Notes: generated by a model not told the origin, from the sequence alone. A DNA stretch of 33,776 nucleotides from Kiritimatiellia bacterium (GCA_016929905.1 JAFGHX010000457.1:1-33776); one strand, 5' to 3'. Counted from the first letter of the stretch, positions 19,200-28,364 are shown. Program-made: numbers and translations.

Positions 19200-19216
19200 G
19201 TTCGCCCGCGGCGAAC
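19200..19216 (-). terminator. Possible terminator hairpin after hisI
   Basis: On the minus strand GTTCGCC and GGCGAAC pair around a 3-nt loop just past the hisI stop. A T5 run follows about 25 bases later, too far for a textbook terminator. It may only weaken read-through into trpS. Confidence 0.3.
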
Positions 19217-19226
19217 CTGCGCCCCG

Positions 19227-19637
19227 CTACGGGTCCAGGTTCTCGAGCGCCAGGCTCTCCAAGCGGATGCGGCGGTAGAAACAGTTCCGGGGTGCGCCCT
19301 GCCGGTTCTTCGTGTGGCAGATCCCGCCGCGCCGGGGTCGGACCCTGTACAACAGAGAGTTCTGCTCGCAGTTCACCCGTATCTCGACGAGCGCGAACGT
19401 CTCGCCCGACGATTGGCCTTTCTCCCACAACTCGTTGCGCGACGTGCTCCAGAACACCGCCGAGCGCGCCGCGACCGACGCCTGCAGGGCTTCCTCGTTC
19501 GCGTAGGCCAACAGAATGACTTCGCCCGTGTCCGCATTCTGCACCACCACGGGCAGCACATCCACCTCGAGCGCCGCTATCTTCTTCAACTTCGCGAAAT
19601 CAAGCTGCAAGTTCGTGCCTTCTTCCAGTTCGTTCAC
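19227..19637 (-). CDS. hisI: HisI-family phosphoribosyl-AMP cyclohydrolase, variant metal site
   Basis: The 136-residue protein matches HisI over its whole length: ADTGEVILLAYANEEALQ, then FWSTSRNELWEKGQSSG, then GICHTKN and NCF. HisI opens the purine ring of phosphoribosyl-AMP in histidine synthesis using Zn and Mg. The three Zn-type cysteines are present (Cys90, Cys107, Cys119). The usual D-C-D-x-D that holds Mg reads N-C-E-Q-N (residues 89-93), so the second site is altered. No other his gene is in the window. The GTG start at 19637 was chosen because it begins the family N-terminus and no better in-frame start is near; upstream is a run of eight G on this strand. It may be a true lineage form of HisI or a related enzyme. 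Confidence 0.78.
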   Translation of the reverse strand: MNELEEGTNLQLDFAKLKKIAALEVDVLPVVVQNADTGEVILLAYANEEALQASVAARSAVFWSTSRNELWEKGQSSGETFALVEIRVNCEQNSLLYRVRPRRGGICHTKNRQGAPRNCFYRRIRLESLALENLDP

Positions 19638-19685
19638 GTGCGCCCCCCCCAGAGAATGATCGGGACTATGTCTCCTTGAGGCCGC

Positions 19686-19713
19686 ACTATACCATCTTTG
19701 TGAGCTGTAGCCA
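19686..19713 (-). promoter_or_regulatory. Weak candidate promoter for hisI
   Basis: On the minus strand TGGCTA and TATAGT are 16 bases apart, upstream of the hisI GTG. The -10 element is good and the -35 poor. It is offered as a candidate only. Confidence 0.3.
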
Positions 19714-19797
19714 CTCCTTTGGCAGGCCGTGCCCCGGGCCGATCCGCGCATGATTTTGTGCTGGCAAAACCCGCCAATACCTTTAGAATCGTCGTCT

Positions 19798-19970
19798 TGT
19801 CGCCGGATGGACCCGGTCCGGACTCCGCGGAACGGGGCGGGACTCTGAAAGCCTGCGTCGGGCGAACCCATACTCGGAAGGAGGTGAACCGAGCGCAACG
19901 AGTGCCGGCAGGCCCGCCTGCCGGGTGTCGGGTGCGGGACGCGGATCGCCGGTGTTCCCGCTGAGCCAGT
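19798..19970 (+). promoter_or_regulatory. Structured 5' leader upstream of the barrel gene
   Basis: The 362-bp gap between hisI and the barrel gene holds several hairpins on the + strand: CCGGA/TCCGG near 19803; CTCGG/CCGAG at 19873-19893, with AAGGAGGTGAA (a full anti-Shine-Dalgarno match) exposed in the loop; CCGGCAGG/CCTGCCGG at 19905-19924; and GCGGGA/TCCCGC after it. No known riboswitch consensus was recognised (c-di-GMP, cobalamin, TPP, SAM and glycine were considered). It may be a regulatory leader or small RNA. The remainder of the gap shows no gene. Confidence 0.35.
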
Positions 19971-19999
19971 TGGAAGGAACAAAGAGAGAGGAGCAACAA

Positions 20000-20739
20000 G
20001 TGAACCGATGGATTGTGGCTGCTCTGTGCATAATGGTGGGTGCCGCGATGTGCCAGGCCCAAGGCATGAAGGGCGGCGCGTATCTCGGCTACACCATGGC
20101 AGGCGACGTCGAAGACAACTCCCTGGCCTACGGCGGCAGGGGGGCCTGAACCTGAACGAGCTGATGGGGCTGAACCTGCCCGTCGGCGTGGATGTCCTGC
20201 TCAGCGTCGGCAGGAGTTCGGATGAGTGGTCCGCGCTCGCCAGCGAGGACCTCATGAATGAACTCGGCCTGCCCGGCGCCAGCGCCGGCGCGGCCCCGGA
20301 CGGTACGGCCACAGAAATCGCCTTGTCGGCCATTGCGAGTCTGCCCGTCATGGACGGGGTCAAGCTGTATGCCGGCGGCGGAGTCGGTTACTACATCCTC
20401 GATGCGGATATCTCGGGGACTGTGGACCTCGGCGGCACGTTCTGGGGTATCAGCCAAGTGGACGTCGACGCGGATCTGGACATGGAGAACAGCATCGGAT
20501 TCCATGTTCTGTTCGGGGCGGCTTATCGGCTGATGGAGCAACTTGAACTCTTCGCCGAATTCCGCTACGCCATGCTTACGCTCGAGGGCTCGCTAGAGTC
20601 CGTCTCCGTCGATGCGGGCGTCTGGGGCGGGATGAGTTTCGACCAGGACGCTCTGCAAGCGATGGGCATCACAGACCTGTCCACTGAAGAAGACTACGCC
20701 CAGGGGATGCTGCGCGTCGGCGCGAACCTTCTGTTCTAG
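20000..20739 (+). CDS. Outer-membrane beta-barrel protein, interrupted by an apparent frameshift
   Basis: A GTG at 20000 with AGGAG six to seven bases upstream starts a signal peptide (NRWIVAALCIMVGAAMCQAQG) and a first beta strand (GGAYLGYTMAGDV), but this frame ends at TGA 20147-20149. The barrel continues in another frame from GLNLNELMGLNLPVG to the stop at 20739, with alternating strands (VKLYAGGGVGYYILDA, SIGFHVLFGAAYRL, LELFAEFRYAMLTLEG) and a C-terminal Phe, typical of OmpA-like or OMP_b-brl barrels. One extra G in the G6 run at 20139-20144 would join the halves into 246 residues. Possible causes are a sequencing error, a real mutation, slippage-based phase variation or -1 frameshifting. 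The function is unknown beyond being an outer-membrane protein. Confidence 0.75.
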
Positions 20740-20791
20740 TGCGGCCCGAACCGGGAAGCGGGAAATCTGGCGTATTGGAGTCGAGGCATCG

Positions 20792-20827
20792 GAGGCGGCC
20801 GGCACGCGCCGGCCGCCTCTTGTTTGT
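20792..20827 (+). terminator. Strong intrinsic terminator after the barrel gene
   Basis: GAGGCGGCCGGC (20792-20803) and GCCGGCCGCCTC (20808-20819) form a perfect 12-bp stem with a 4-nt loop, followed by TTTGTTTG-type sequence. It lies 52 bases after the barrel stop and only about 20 bases before the omptin-like start codon. Confidence 0.85.
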
Positions 20828-20838
20828 GGCGGTGCGGC

Positions 20839-21822
20839 GTGCGGGCAAACCGGACAGCAAGAGGTGCGACGCCAAGAGCCGCGGCGCGGCTGTGCGCGGC
20901 GCTGACCGTCTGCGGGCTGGCCGCGGAGTCATGCCCGGCCCAGGGCGACTCGGAGCAAGACGCCGCCGTAGCGCCGGCATGGCGCGTTGAAGCCGGCCTG
21001 TGCCGGCTTTCCGGGCACAGCACCTACGAAGTCGGCGCATCGGGCTGGTGGCCGCTGAGCCGGCTCGAATTCCCGCTCGAAACCGATATGGCCTTGCTCG
21101 GCCTCGGCGGCCGATTCCACCGGTTCTGGACGTTCGGAGCGGAGCTTGCCGCCAGCATCAGCCGCGATGCCGGCACCATGCGGGACTGGGACTGGTTGTC
21201 AGAAGATGTCCCGGGCCGGCTGGACCTTTACTCCGAAAGCGACGCCGAACTGGCCGCCTTCACCCTGGAATTCGTCTGCCGGCGTGCGCTGCGGCGGCAC
21301 GAGGCGTGGACGGTATGCGGAGGGCTCGGCTATCTGTACCAGTCGTTCGGCTGGCGGTGTACCGACGTGCACCAGTGGTCCCCGAGCGGTCTTGCCGGGT
21401 TCGACTACGAGGGGACGCCCGAGGAGACGGCGCTGACCTACGACGCGCGCTACCACATCCCTTACCTCGAGGCCACCGCCGCCTTTCGCCGGGCCCGCCT
21501 CGCGCTCGAGGCCGGCGCGGCCTACGCCCCGCTCGTTCTGGCCGAGGACGAAGACGACCACCGCCTGCGCGGGATCCTGTGCAGAACCGACGCACGGGGC
21601 GTGGCGCTGCGCGGCCGGCTCAACGCGCGGGTTCGCCTGACGGAACACCTCTTCCTTTTCGCCGGCCTCGACGCCCTGTTCATCGCCACGGGCCAGGCTC
21701 CCTCGCGCTGCGCCGTCTATGCGGCGGACGACCAGACGCTCCCTCAGGAGGCGTGGCGCATCGCCCACCGCCTGGACAGCACGCAAGGGCGGGCAACGGC
21801 GGGCCTGAGCGCCGTGTTCTAA
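20839..21822 (+). CDS. Omptin-like outer-membrane protease
   Basis: The 327-residue protein has an N-terminal signal peptide (about residues 1-35) and a mature length close to the 297 residues of OmpT. Aligned by eye with OmpT it shares the LSG-x-x-x-YEV start, LSRLEF, GTMRDWDWL, SESD and IPYLEA segments, and ends in the C-terminal Phe of barrels. The four omptin catalytic residues have counterparts: Asp116 and Asp118 in MRDWDW (OmpT D83, D85) and Asp239-His241 in DDH (OmpT D210, H212). Omptins cleave surface peptides, often between basic residues, and need LPS. Start choice is uncertain: GTG 20839 is preferred over TTG 20824, and neither has a strong ribosome site. A terminator hairpin sits just upstream. 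The alternative is a catalytically dead barrel of the same fold. Confidence 0.75.
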   Translation: MRANRTARGATPRAAARLCAALTVCGLAAESCPAQGDSEQDAAVAPAWRVEAGLCRLSGHSTYEVGASGWWPLSRLEFPLETDMALLGLGGRFHRFWTFGAELAASISRDAGTMRDWDWLSEDVPGRLDLYSESDAELAAFTLEFVCRRALRRHEAWTVCGGLGYLYQSFGWRCTDVHQWSPSGLAGFDYEGTPEETALTYDARYHIPYLEATAAFRRARLALEAGAAYAPLVLAEDEDDHRLRGILCRTDARGVALRGRLNARVRLTEHLFLFAGLDALFIATGQAPSRCAVYAADDQTLPQEAWRIAHRLDSTQGRATAGLSAVF

Positions 21823-21869
21823 ATGCGGGATTCGCCGCAACCGGCCGTCAATCCTGCGCAGAACGTGGG

Positions 21870-21898
21870 TTGACAAACGTTCCGCAAGCCTATATGGT
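21870..21898 (+). promoter_or_regulatory. Sigma-70-type promoter for thrS
   Basis: A perfect TTGACA (21870-21875) is followed after 17 bases by TATGGT (21893-21898), overlapping a TATATG. It lies between the omptin-like stop and thrS and predicts a short leader of about 30 bases, too short for a T-box or the E. coli-type thrS operator. Confidence 0.75.
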
Positions 21899-21937
21899 AC
21901 TTCGGCTTTGCTGGAACCTATGACAGGAGAGACGCAA

Positions 21938-23674
<1,737 letters not shown>

Positions 23675-23677
23675 AGT

Positions 23678-24241
23678 ATGGCCTACATGAAGAGGGGCGC
23701 GCCCGCTCGAACGTTCATTCGCACGAACGAGAAGATCCGCATACCGGAAGTGCGGTGTGTGGATGTGGATGGAAGTCAGATCGGAGTCATCCCGACCCGG
23801 CAGGCCCTGACCATGGCGCGGGAGAAGGGGCTGGATCTTGTTGAAATCGCGCCAACGGCCAGGCCTCCCGTCTGTCGGATCATGGACTTCGGCAAATTCC
23901 GCTACGAACAGAGCCGAAAGCAGAAACTGGCGCGCAAACACCAGCATGCGGCCTCGCTGAAGGAGGTCAAGTTCCACGCCAATGTGGAAGAGCATGACTA
24001 CCAGACCAAACTGCGCCACATCCACGAATTCCTCGAGAAGGGCCACAAGATCAAGACATCGCTGTTCTTCCGCGGCCGCGAGAATATCCACCAGGAGTTG
24101 GGTTTTCAGCTCATGAACCGCGTGATGAGAGACAGCGAAGAACTGGGAACGCCCGACATGCCGCCGAAAAAAGTGGGCCGCAGCATTGTGATGATTCTGA
24201 GTCCTCGCCAGCCGCGGCAGGACAAGCCGAATGCATCTTGA
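23678..24241 (+). CDS. infC: Translation initiation factor IF-3
   Basis: The 187-residue protein binds the 30S subunit and checks the start codon. It carries the N-domain segment RTNEKIRIPEVRCVDVDGSQIGV, the linker helix with LDLVEIAPTARPPVCRIMDFGKFRYE, and the C-domain with KEVKFHANVEEHDYQTKL and FRGRE. It starts three bases after thrS, the classical thrS-infC arrangement, with AGGA just upstream. The start codon is ATG, not the AUU that E. coli uses for self-regulation. The rpmI-rplT genes that normally follow are absent; pyrK overlaps its end by 11 bases. Confidence 0.97.
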   Translation: MAYMKRGAPARTFIRTNEKIRIPEVRCVDVDGSQIGVIPTRQALTMAREKGLDLVEIAPTARPPVCRIMDFGKFRYEQSRKQKLARKHQHAASLKEVKFHANVEEHDYQTKLRHIHEFLEKGHKIKTSLFFRGRENIHQELGFQLMNRVMRDSEELGTPDMPPKKVGRSIVMILSPRQPRQDKPNAS

Positions 24242-25013
24242 GACAGCGGAAGCACTGGATCACGGCCCGTTGCGCGGCGAATACAGCGTCCTCTCTCTCC
24301 TGGCGCCGCGTATCGCGGCCGACGTCCGGCCAGGCCAGTTCGTGCACCTTCGGGTCCCCCGCCTCGACGATGCCGTGCTGCGGCGCCCCTTCAGCGTCTT
24401 CCGGGCCGAGCGTGACGTCATTTCCATCCTGTACAAGCGTGTCGGCCGCGGCACGCAGGCCATGACCGCCATTCGCGCGGGAGAACGGCTCAGCCTGATC
24501 GGCCCGCTCGGCAACGGGTTCCCCGAGGGCGGCCCGGGCACATTTCCCGTGCTCGTCGCCGGCGGCTACGGCGCGGCGCCCCTGTATCTGCTCGCACAAC
24601 GGACGGCCCCGGCCGGGGTGCTATTCGTCGGCGGCAGGACGCGTGACGATGTGCTGTGCGTCGAGGAATTCGAGGCCGCAAAATGGCCCGTGCGCGTGAC
24701 GACCGAGGACGGGTCGCGGGGCAGGCGGGGCCTGGTGACCGACGCGTTGGACGCATGGCTCGCGGCGGAGCGGCCGGCGGCCGAACCGGAATTCTTCGTG
24801 TGCGGCCCCGACGGCCTGCTGAGGGCAGTCGGCGAACGGGCCGTGAGAAGCGGATGGCGGGCGTGGTTGTCGATGGACCGGCATATGGGCTGCGGCATGG
24901 GCGCCTGCCTGGCCTGTGTTCTGAAGATCCGCACCTCCGACACGGCCTGGCGGTGGGCCCGGGTCTGTCGCGACGGCCCCGTTTTCGAGGCAAGCCGGGT
25001 GTTGTGGGAATGA
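24231..25013 (+). CDS. pyrK: Dihydroorotate dehydrogenase electron-transfer subunit
   Basis: The 260-residue flavo-iron-sulfur subunit passes electrons from the type 1B dihydroorotate dehydrogenase to NAD+. It has the FAD-binding RPFSVFR, the nucleotide-binding VLVAGGYGAAPLYLLA, and the [2Fe-2S] ligand set C-x4-C-x2-C in MGCGMGACLAC followed by a distant Cys in ARVCRDGPVF. It starts inside the end of infC (ATG 24231), so it is translationally coupled to it. pyrD follows after a 106-base gap that contains a 12-bp repeat array. Identification is firm; the first residues could shift slightly. Confidence 0.93.
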   Translation: MHLETAEALDHGPLRGEYSVLSLLAPRIAADVRPGQFVHLRVPRLDDAVLRRPFSVFRAERDVISILYKRVGRGTQAMTAIRAGERLSLIGPLGNGFPEGGPGTFPVLVAGGYGAAPLYLLAQRTAPAGVLFVGGRTRDDVLCVEEFEAAKWPVRVTTEDGSRGRRGLVTDALDAWLAAERPAAEPEFFVCGPDGLLRAVGERAVRSGWRAWLSMDRHMGCGMGACLACVLKIRTSDTAWRWARVCRDGPVFEASRVLWE

Positions 25014-25040
25014 CCGCGCGCCATGACCACTAATCTGTTT

Positions 25041-25076
25041 CTTTGTCGTAAGCTTTGTCGTAAGCTTTGTCGCACG
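25041..25076 (+). repeat. Three tandem 12-bp units before pyrD
   Basis: CTTTGTCGTAAG occurs at 25041-25052 and 25053-25064, and CTTTGTCGCACG at 25065-25076. They fill the pyrK-pyrD gap, ending 43 bases before the pyrD ATG. The sequence is AT-richer than the surroundings. Confidence 0.85.
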
Positions 25077-25119
25077 GTTTGGCGACGCCCTTCCTTTACG
25101 TAGAGGGACACGCGGAAAC

Positions 25120-26073
25120 ATGGCCGACTCCAAGCCCGACCTTTCTGTCACGATCGCCGGGATCCGGATGAAGAACCCGGTGATGGTCGCTTCCGGCACG
25201 TTCGGCTACGGCCCGGAGTATGCGGAGCTGGTTGATCTCAACCAACTCGGCGCCGTGGTGGTGAAGGGGATCAGTCTGGAACCGGCCCCCGGCAACCCGC
25301 CGCCCCGTCTGCTGGAAGTCCGGTGCGGCCTGGTCAACGCGATCGGCTTGCAGAACCCCGGGTTTGACGCGTTTGCGGCGGACTACCTTCCGTTCCTGGC
25401 GCAGTTCGATGTGCCCGTTATCGTGAACATCTGGGGAACTCGCATAGCGGACTATGCCGAGCTCGCGGCTCGCTTTGAGGACGTCGAAGGCGTCGCGGGC
25501 CTGGAGCTGAACATCTCGTGCCCCAACATCAAGGCGGGCGGCATCGCGTTCGGCACCGATCCGGACATGGCGCGCGAGCTCATCACGGCCGTGCGCGAGC
25601 GGACTCGGCTTCCGCTGATCCCGAAACTGTCGCCCAATGTCCCGGATGTCGCCGCCTTTGCCCGGCTTGCCCAGGCGTGCGGCGCCGATGCGGTCTCCCT
25701 CATCAACTCCGTGCCGGCCATGGTAATCGACGTTGAAACCCGCCGCCCCGCGCTTGCCAACGTGACAGGCGGCCTCAGCGGGCCGGCGATCCACCCGATC
25801 GCCGTGCGGCTGGTCTGGCAGGCGGCGCAGGCGGTTTCCATCCCGGTCATCGGGATCGGCGGGATCACGGACGCGAACGACGCGCTGGAGTTTATCATTG
25901 CCGGCGCTTCCGCCGTCGCCGTCGGAACGGCCACGTTCGGCGATCCGATGACGGCGGTCCGGGTCGCGGAGGGAATCAGGCGCTACCTGAACGCGCATGG
26001 TATCGCCCGCGTCGAGGACCTCGTCGGCTCTCTGGATATCGGCGCGCCGCCTTCGAGAAACGATGATGAGTAA
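25120..26073 (+). CDS. pyrD: Dihydroorotate dehydrogenase, class 1B catalytic subunit
   Basis: The 317-residue FMN barrel oxidises dihydroorotate to orotate in pyrimidine synthesis. It shows NPVMVASGTFGYG, VVVKGISLEP with the substrate Lys, GLQNPG, and the catalytic Cys loop NISCPN that marks class 1. LNISCPNIKAGG, NVTGGLSGPAIHPIA, IGIGGI and VAVGTATF complete the FMN phosphate site. The adjacent pyrK supports class 1B (NAD-dependent). The ATG start at 25120 gives the family length. Its stop overlaps the next gene by 11 bases. Confidence 0.96.
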   Translation: MADSKPDLSVTIAGIRMKNPVMVASGTFGYGPEYAELVDLNQLGAVVVKGISLEPAPGNPPPRLLEVRCGLVNAIGLQNPGFDAFAADYLPFLAQFDVPVIVNIWGTRIADYAELAARFEDVEGVAGLELNISCPNIKAGGIAFGTDPDMARELITAVRERTRLPLIPKLSPNVPDVAAFARLAQACGADAVSLINSVPAMVIDVETRRPALANVTGGLSGPAIHPIAVRLVWQAAQAVSIPVIGIGGITDANDALEFIIAGASAVAVGTATFGDPMTAVRVAEGIRRYLNAHGIARVEDLVGSLDIGAPPSRNDDE

Positions 26074-27721
26074 TGCCGACGGGTCTCAACCTGTGCGCCG
26101 AAAAGGACAGGCCGCGTTCGCCCTGCTCCTGGCGCTTCTCATCGCCGGCACAGTCTGGTGGACCCTCTCGGTGCCGCACGAGCCCGGCCGCCTCTACGAT
26201 GCCATCCCCGCCAACGCGGTCCTGGTCAGCGAGCACCGCAACCTCGGCGGCCGGGCTCCCGCGCTGGTCGAAAACACGCTCGTTCAAGCCTTGCTCACGG
26301 CCGGAGGCGTGGACGTGCGGGAGGCGCAGAAGACACTGCGCGACAAGGCCGTGCAGGCCTGGCTGCGCCGGTTGCTGGCGCATGAATCCGTCGTGGCCTA
26401 CGTGCCCGCGCTCGGGTTCTCCGGCCAGCCGGCCTGGGTGTTTGCCAGTTGGATCGGCGGCTGGAGCCAGCGGCTGCGCTGGCAGCTCGCCCTGGACCTG
26501 CTGCCCGATCTGCAGCCGTTCCGCTGCCGGGACGGCCGGTTCGTGTGGCACCTCGCAACAACGGGCACGAACCGGGCGAACGCGACGCTCTCCTTCGCCA
26601 TCGAAGAGGGCATCCTGCTGGGATGTCTCTCCGAGAACCCGACGGCCGCACGCTTTCTGGTGGACGTCGCCGAGCGGCGTGCGTCGGTTCCCTCCGCGCG
26701 CGCGGCCGGAACTCTGGCCGCAAGCAGGCTCCATGACCGCACCGGGCCGCCCGACCGCGGCTGGCTGAATTTCGGGCCCGGGCCCGGAGCGCCGCACCTG
26801 TGCCTGCCTCCCTTTCTGGATGTCGAGCTGGAACGCCTGGCACAGAATGCGGTGTACGTCAACGCCTACGCGGACTGCGGCCTGCCTCCGGCCCCGCACA
26901 TGGGCCAACAGCCCTCGCTCGCCGAACTGGACCGAATCCTGGGTGACACGCCGGAGGCCATCTGCCTGTTCCCGCCCGCCTACATCGACACGTTCTGTCC
27001 CCGGCTCGTGTCGTGGCCGGCGGGCCGGATTCTGGAGGAGGTGCTGAGGACGCCGGACGGCGAACAGGCGGCCGCGTGCGCCTTCGTCGCATTGTTCGGC
27101 GGCCCCCACACGGGAAGCTTCCATCTCCATGTCATCCCGCTGAAGGTCCCGACGCTCATGGCCGGCGTCAATACCGCCAGCCGCAAGGACGGCCTGTCCC
27201 GGGCACTCCGGCTCCTGGACAGGCTGAACGCCGACTGGCGCCTCGGGCTGGTCCCCAAGACCGTTTCGGTTGGCGACCGCTATCTTGCCGCCGTCGTGGA
27301 GAGCACGGCCAACAACGTCTACGCCGATTGCCCCATTGAGGACCGAGCGGGCTACGCGGTATCCGACAACTGGCTCATTGTGTCGAGCAACGCCAAGGCG
27401 CTCCTGGCCATTCTCGCCCGGACGAACGGGGAGGAACAGGACCGCGTTGAACCGAGTGCCTGGCGCCGGAGGCTGTGCGAACACGGCGCGGCGGCTTACG
27501 GCTGGGTCGACATCCCGCGCGCGGGCGAGACGGTTGCACGGGCTTTGGATATCTACGCGCTTGTACTCAGTCTGCAGGACGCGACCTCCAGCAAACAGGT
27601 GCGGCAGGACGTGCAACGGGCGAAAGACTGGATCCGATACGCCGGCGCGGTCAAGACCTGCTCGCTGTGGCTGGACACCGCGGAGCAGGCCTCGCGCCTG
27701 CGCGTGCGGGCGGGCGAATAG
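26063..27721 (+). CDS. Unknown membrane-anchored periplasmic protein
   Basis: The 552-residue protein is not recognised. Residues 15-35 (AAFALLLALLIAGTVWWTL) form one N-terminal membrane anchor after a basic RRKG, so the remaining 510 residues should face the periplasm. The body is mixed alpha/beta with repeated pairs such as NAVLVSEHRNL and a VYVNAYADCG / VYADCPIED echo, somewhat like DUF3352-type proteins that carry internal domain repeats; that comparison is tentative. No catalytic motif is seen. ATG 26063 or 26066 overlaps the pyrD stop, so it is in the pyrD transcript, and rdgB follows 13 bases later. Its function is unknown. Confidence 0.8.
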   Translation: MMSNADGSQPVRRKGQAAFALLLALLIAGTVWWTLSVPHEPGRLYDAIPANAVLVSEHRNLGGRAPALVENTLVQALLTAGGVDVREAQKTLRDKAVQAWLRRLLAHESVVAYVPALGFSGQPAWVFASWIGGWSQRLRWQLALDLLPDLQPFRCRDGRFVWHLATTGTNRANATLSFAIEEGILLGCLSENPTAARFLVDVAERRASVPSARAAGTLAASRLHDRTGPPDRGWLNFGPGPGAPHLCLPPFLDVELERLAQNAVYVNAYADCGLPPAPHMGQQPSLAELDRILGDTPEAICLFPPAYIDTFCPRLVSWPAGRILEEVLRTPDGEQAAACAFVALFGGPHTGSFHLHVIPLKVPTLMAGVNTASRKDGLSRALRLLDRLNADWRLGLVPKTVSVGDRYLAAVVESTANNVYADCPIEDRAGYAVSDNWLIVSSNAKALLAILARTNGEEQDRVEPSAWRRRLCEHGAAAYGWVDIPRAGETVARALDIYALVLSLQDATSSKQVRQDVQRAKDWIRYAGAVKTCSLWLDTAEQASRLRVRAGE

Positions 27722-27734
27722 CGCAGGAGCGGCC

Positions 27735-28364
27735 ATGAAGCTGTTGATCGCCAGCCGGAACCGGCATAAGGTGGCGGAAATCCGGGCTATATTCGTGTGC
27801 CGATCGCTGGACTTCGTCACGACAGAGGACTACCCCGGTCTGCCAGAAGTGGAAGAGGACGGCGCGACATTCGAGGAGAATGCGAAGAAGAAGGCCGTGG
27901 TCCTGGCCCGGTGCACGAAGGAGTGGACGCTTGCCGACGACTCGGGACTGGTTGTCGATGCGCTCGGCGGCCTGCCCGGCGTGATCTCGGCACGTTACGC
28001 CGGCGAGCCCTGCAATGACGCCGCGAACAACCGCAAACTGCTTGCCGCGCTGGGCGACACCGGCGAGCGTACCGCCCACTTCGAATGCGTACTGGCGCTC
28101 GCCGGCCCGGACGGCAAAGCCTGTAGCGTCTCGGGCCGGTGCCGGGGCCGCATTGCGCGCGCGTGTCGCGGTGCGCGTGGATTCGGCTATGACCCTCTGT
28201 TTGTGCCCGATGGATACACCCGAACCTTCGGGGAGTTGGAGCCCGAACTCAAGAATCGGATATCGCACCGGGCGCGGGCGCTGGCCGCCGCCTGGGCGCA
28301 ATGGGGTGCGTTCCTCCGCGCGGCTGCCGCGCCGGATGGAAACGACCCGCACGCCCGGTCCTGA
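27735..28364 (+). CDS. rdgB: XTP/dITP diphosphatase (RdgB/HAM1)
   Basis: The 209-residue enzyme removes non-canonical purine triphosphates (XTP, dITP) from the nucleotide pool. It has the start LLIASRNRHKVAEI, then TFEENAKKKA, ADDSGLVVDALGGLPGVISARYAGE, GFGYDPLFVPDGYTRTFGEL and KNRISHRARAL, all family hallmarks. The ATG at 27735 has AGGAG seven bases upstream. It is the last gene of the thrS-to-rdgB run; a GC-rich hairpin follows. Confidence 0.95.
   Translation: MKLLIASRNRHKVAEIRAIFVCRSLDFVTTEDYPGLPEVEEDGATFEENAKKKAVVLARCTKEWTLADDSGLVVDALGGLPGVISARYAGEPCNDAANNRKLLAALGDTGERTAHFECVLALAGPDGKACSVSGRCRGRIARACRGARGFGYDPLFVPDGYTRTFGELEPELKNRISHRARALAAAWAQWGAFLRAAAAPDGNDPHARS

Noticed and set aside
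16959..19679. A 906-codon + strand frame across scpB, scpA, trpS and hisI
   Set aside because: It lies opposite four well-identified genes and its product shows only the His/Arg/Leu-rich composition of shadow frames.
19884..19964. A 26-codon frame starting at GTG in the leader, as a leader peptide
   Set aside because: Its only Shine-Dalgarno overlaps the start codon itself, leaving no spacing, and the product has no regulatory codon run.
19738..19970. Known riboswitch or 6S/SRP RNA in the leader
   Set aside because: The sequence was compared by eye with c-di-GMP, cobalamin, TPP, SAM, SAH, glycine, fluoride and SRP consensus patterns and did not keep their conserved cores.
25021..25120. Small proteins read from the 12-bp repeats (LCRK or LRQS repeats)
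   Set aside because: They arise because 12 bp is four codons; frames have no ribosome site and end at the neighbouring genes.
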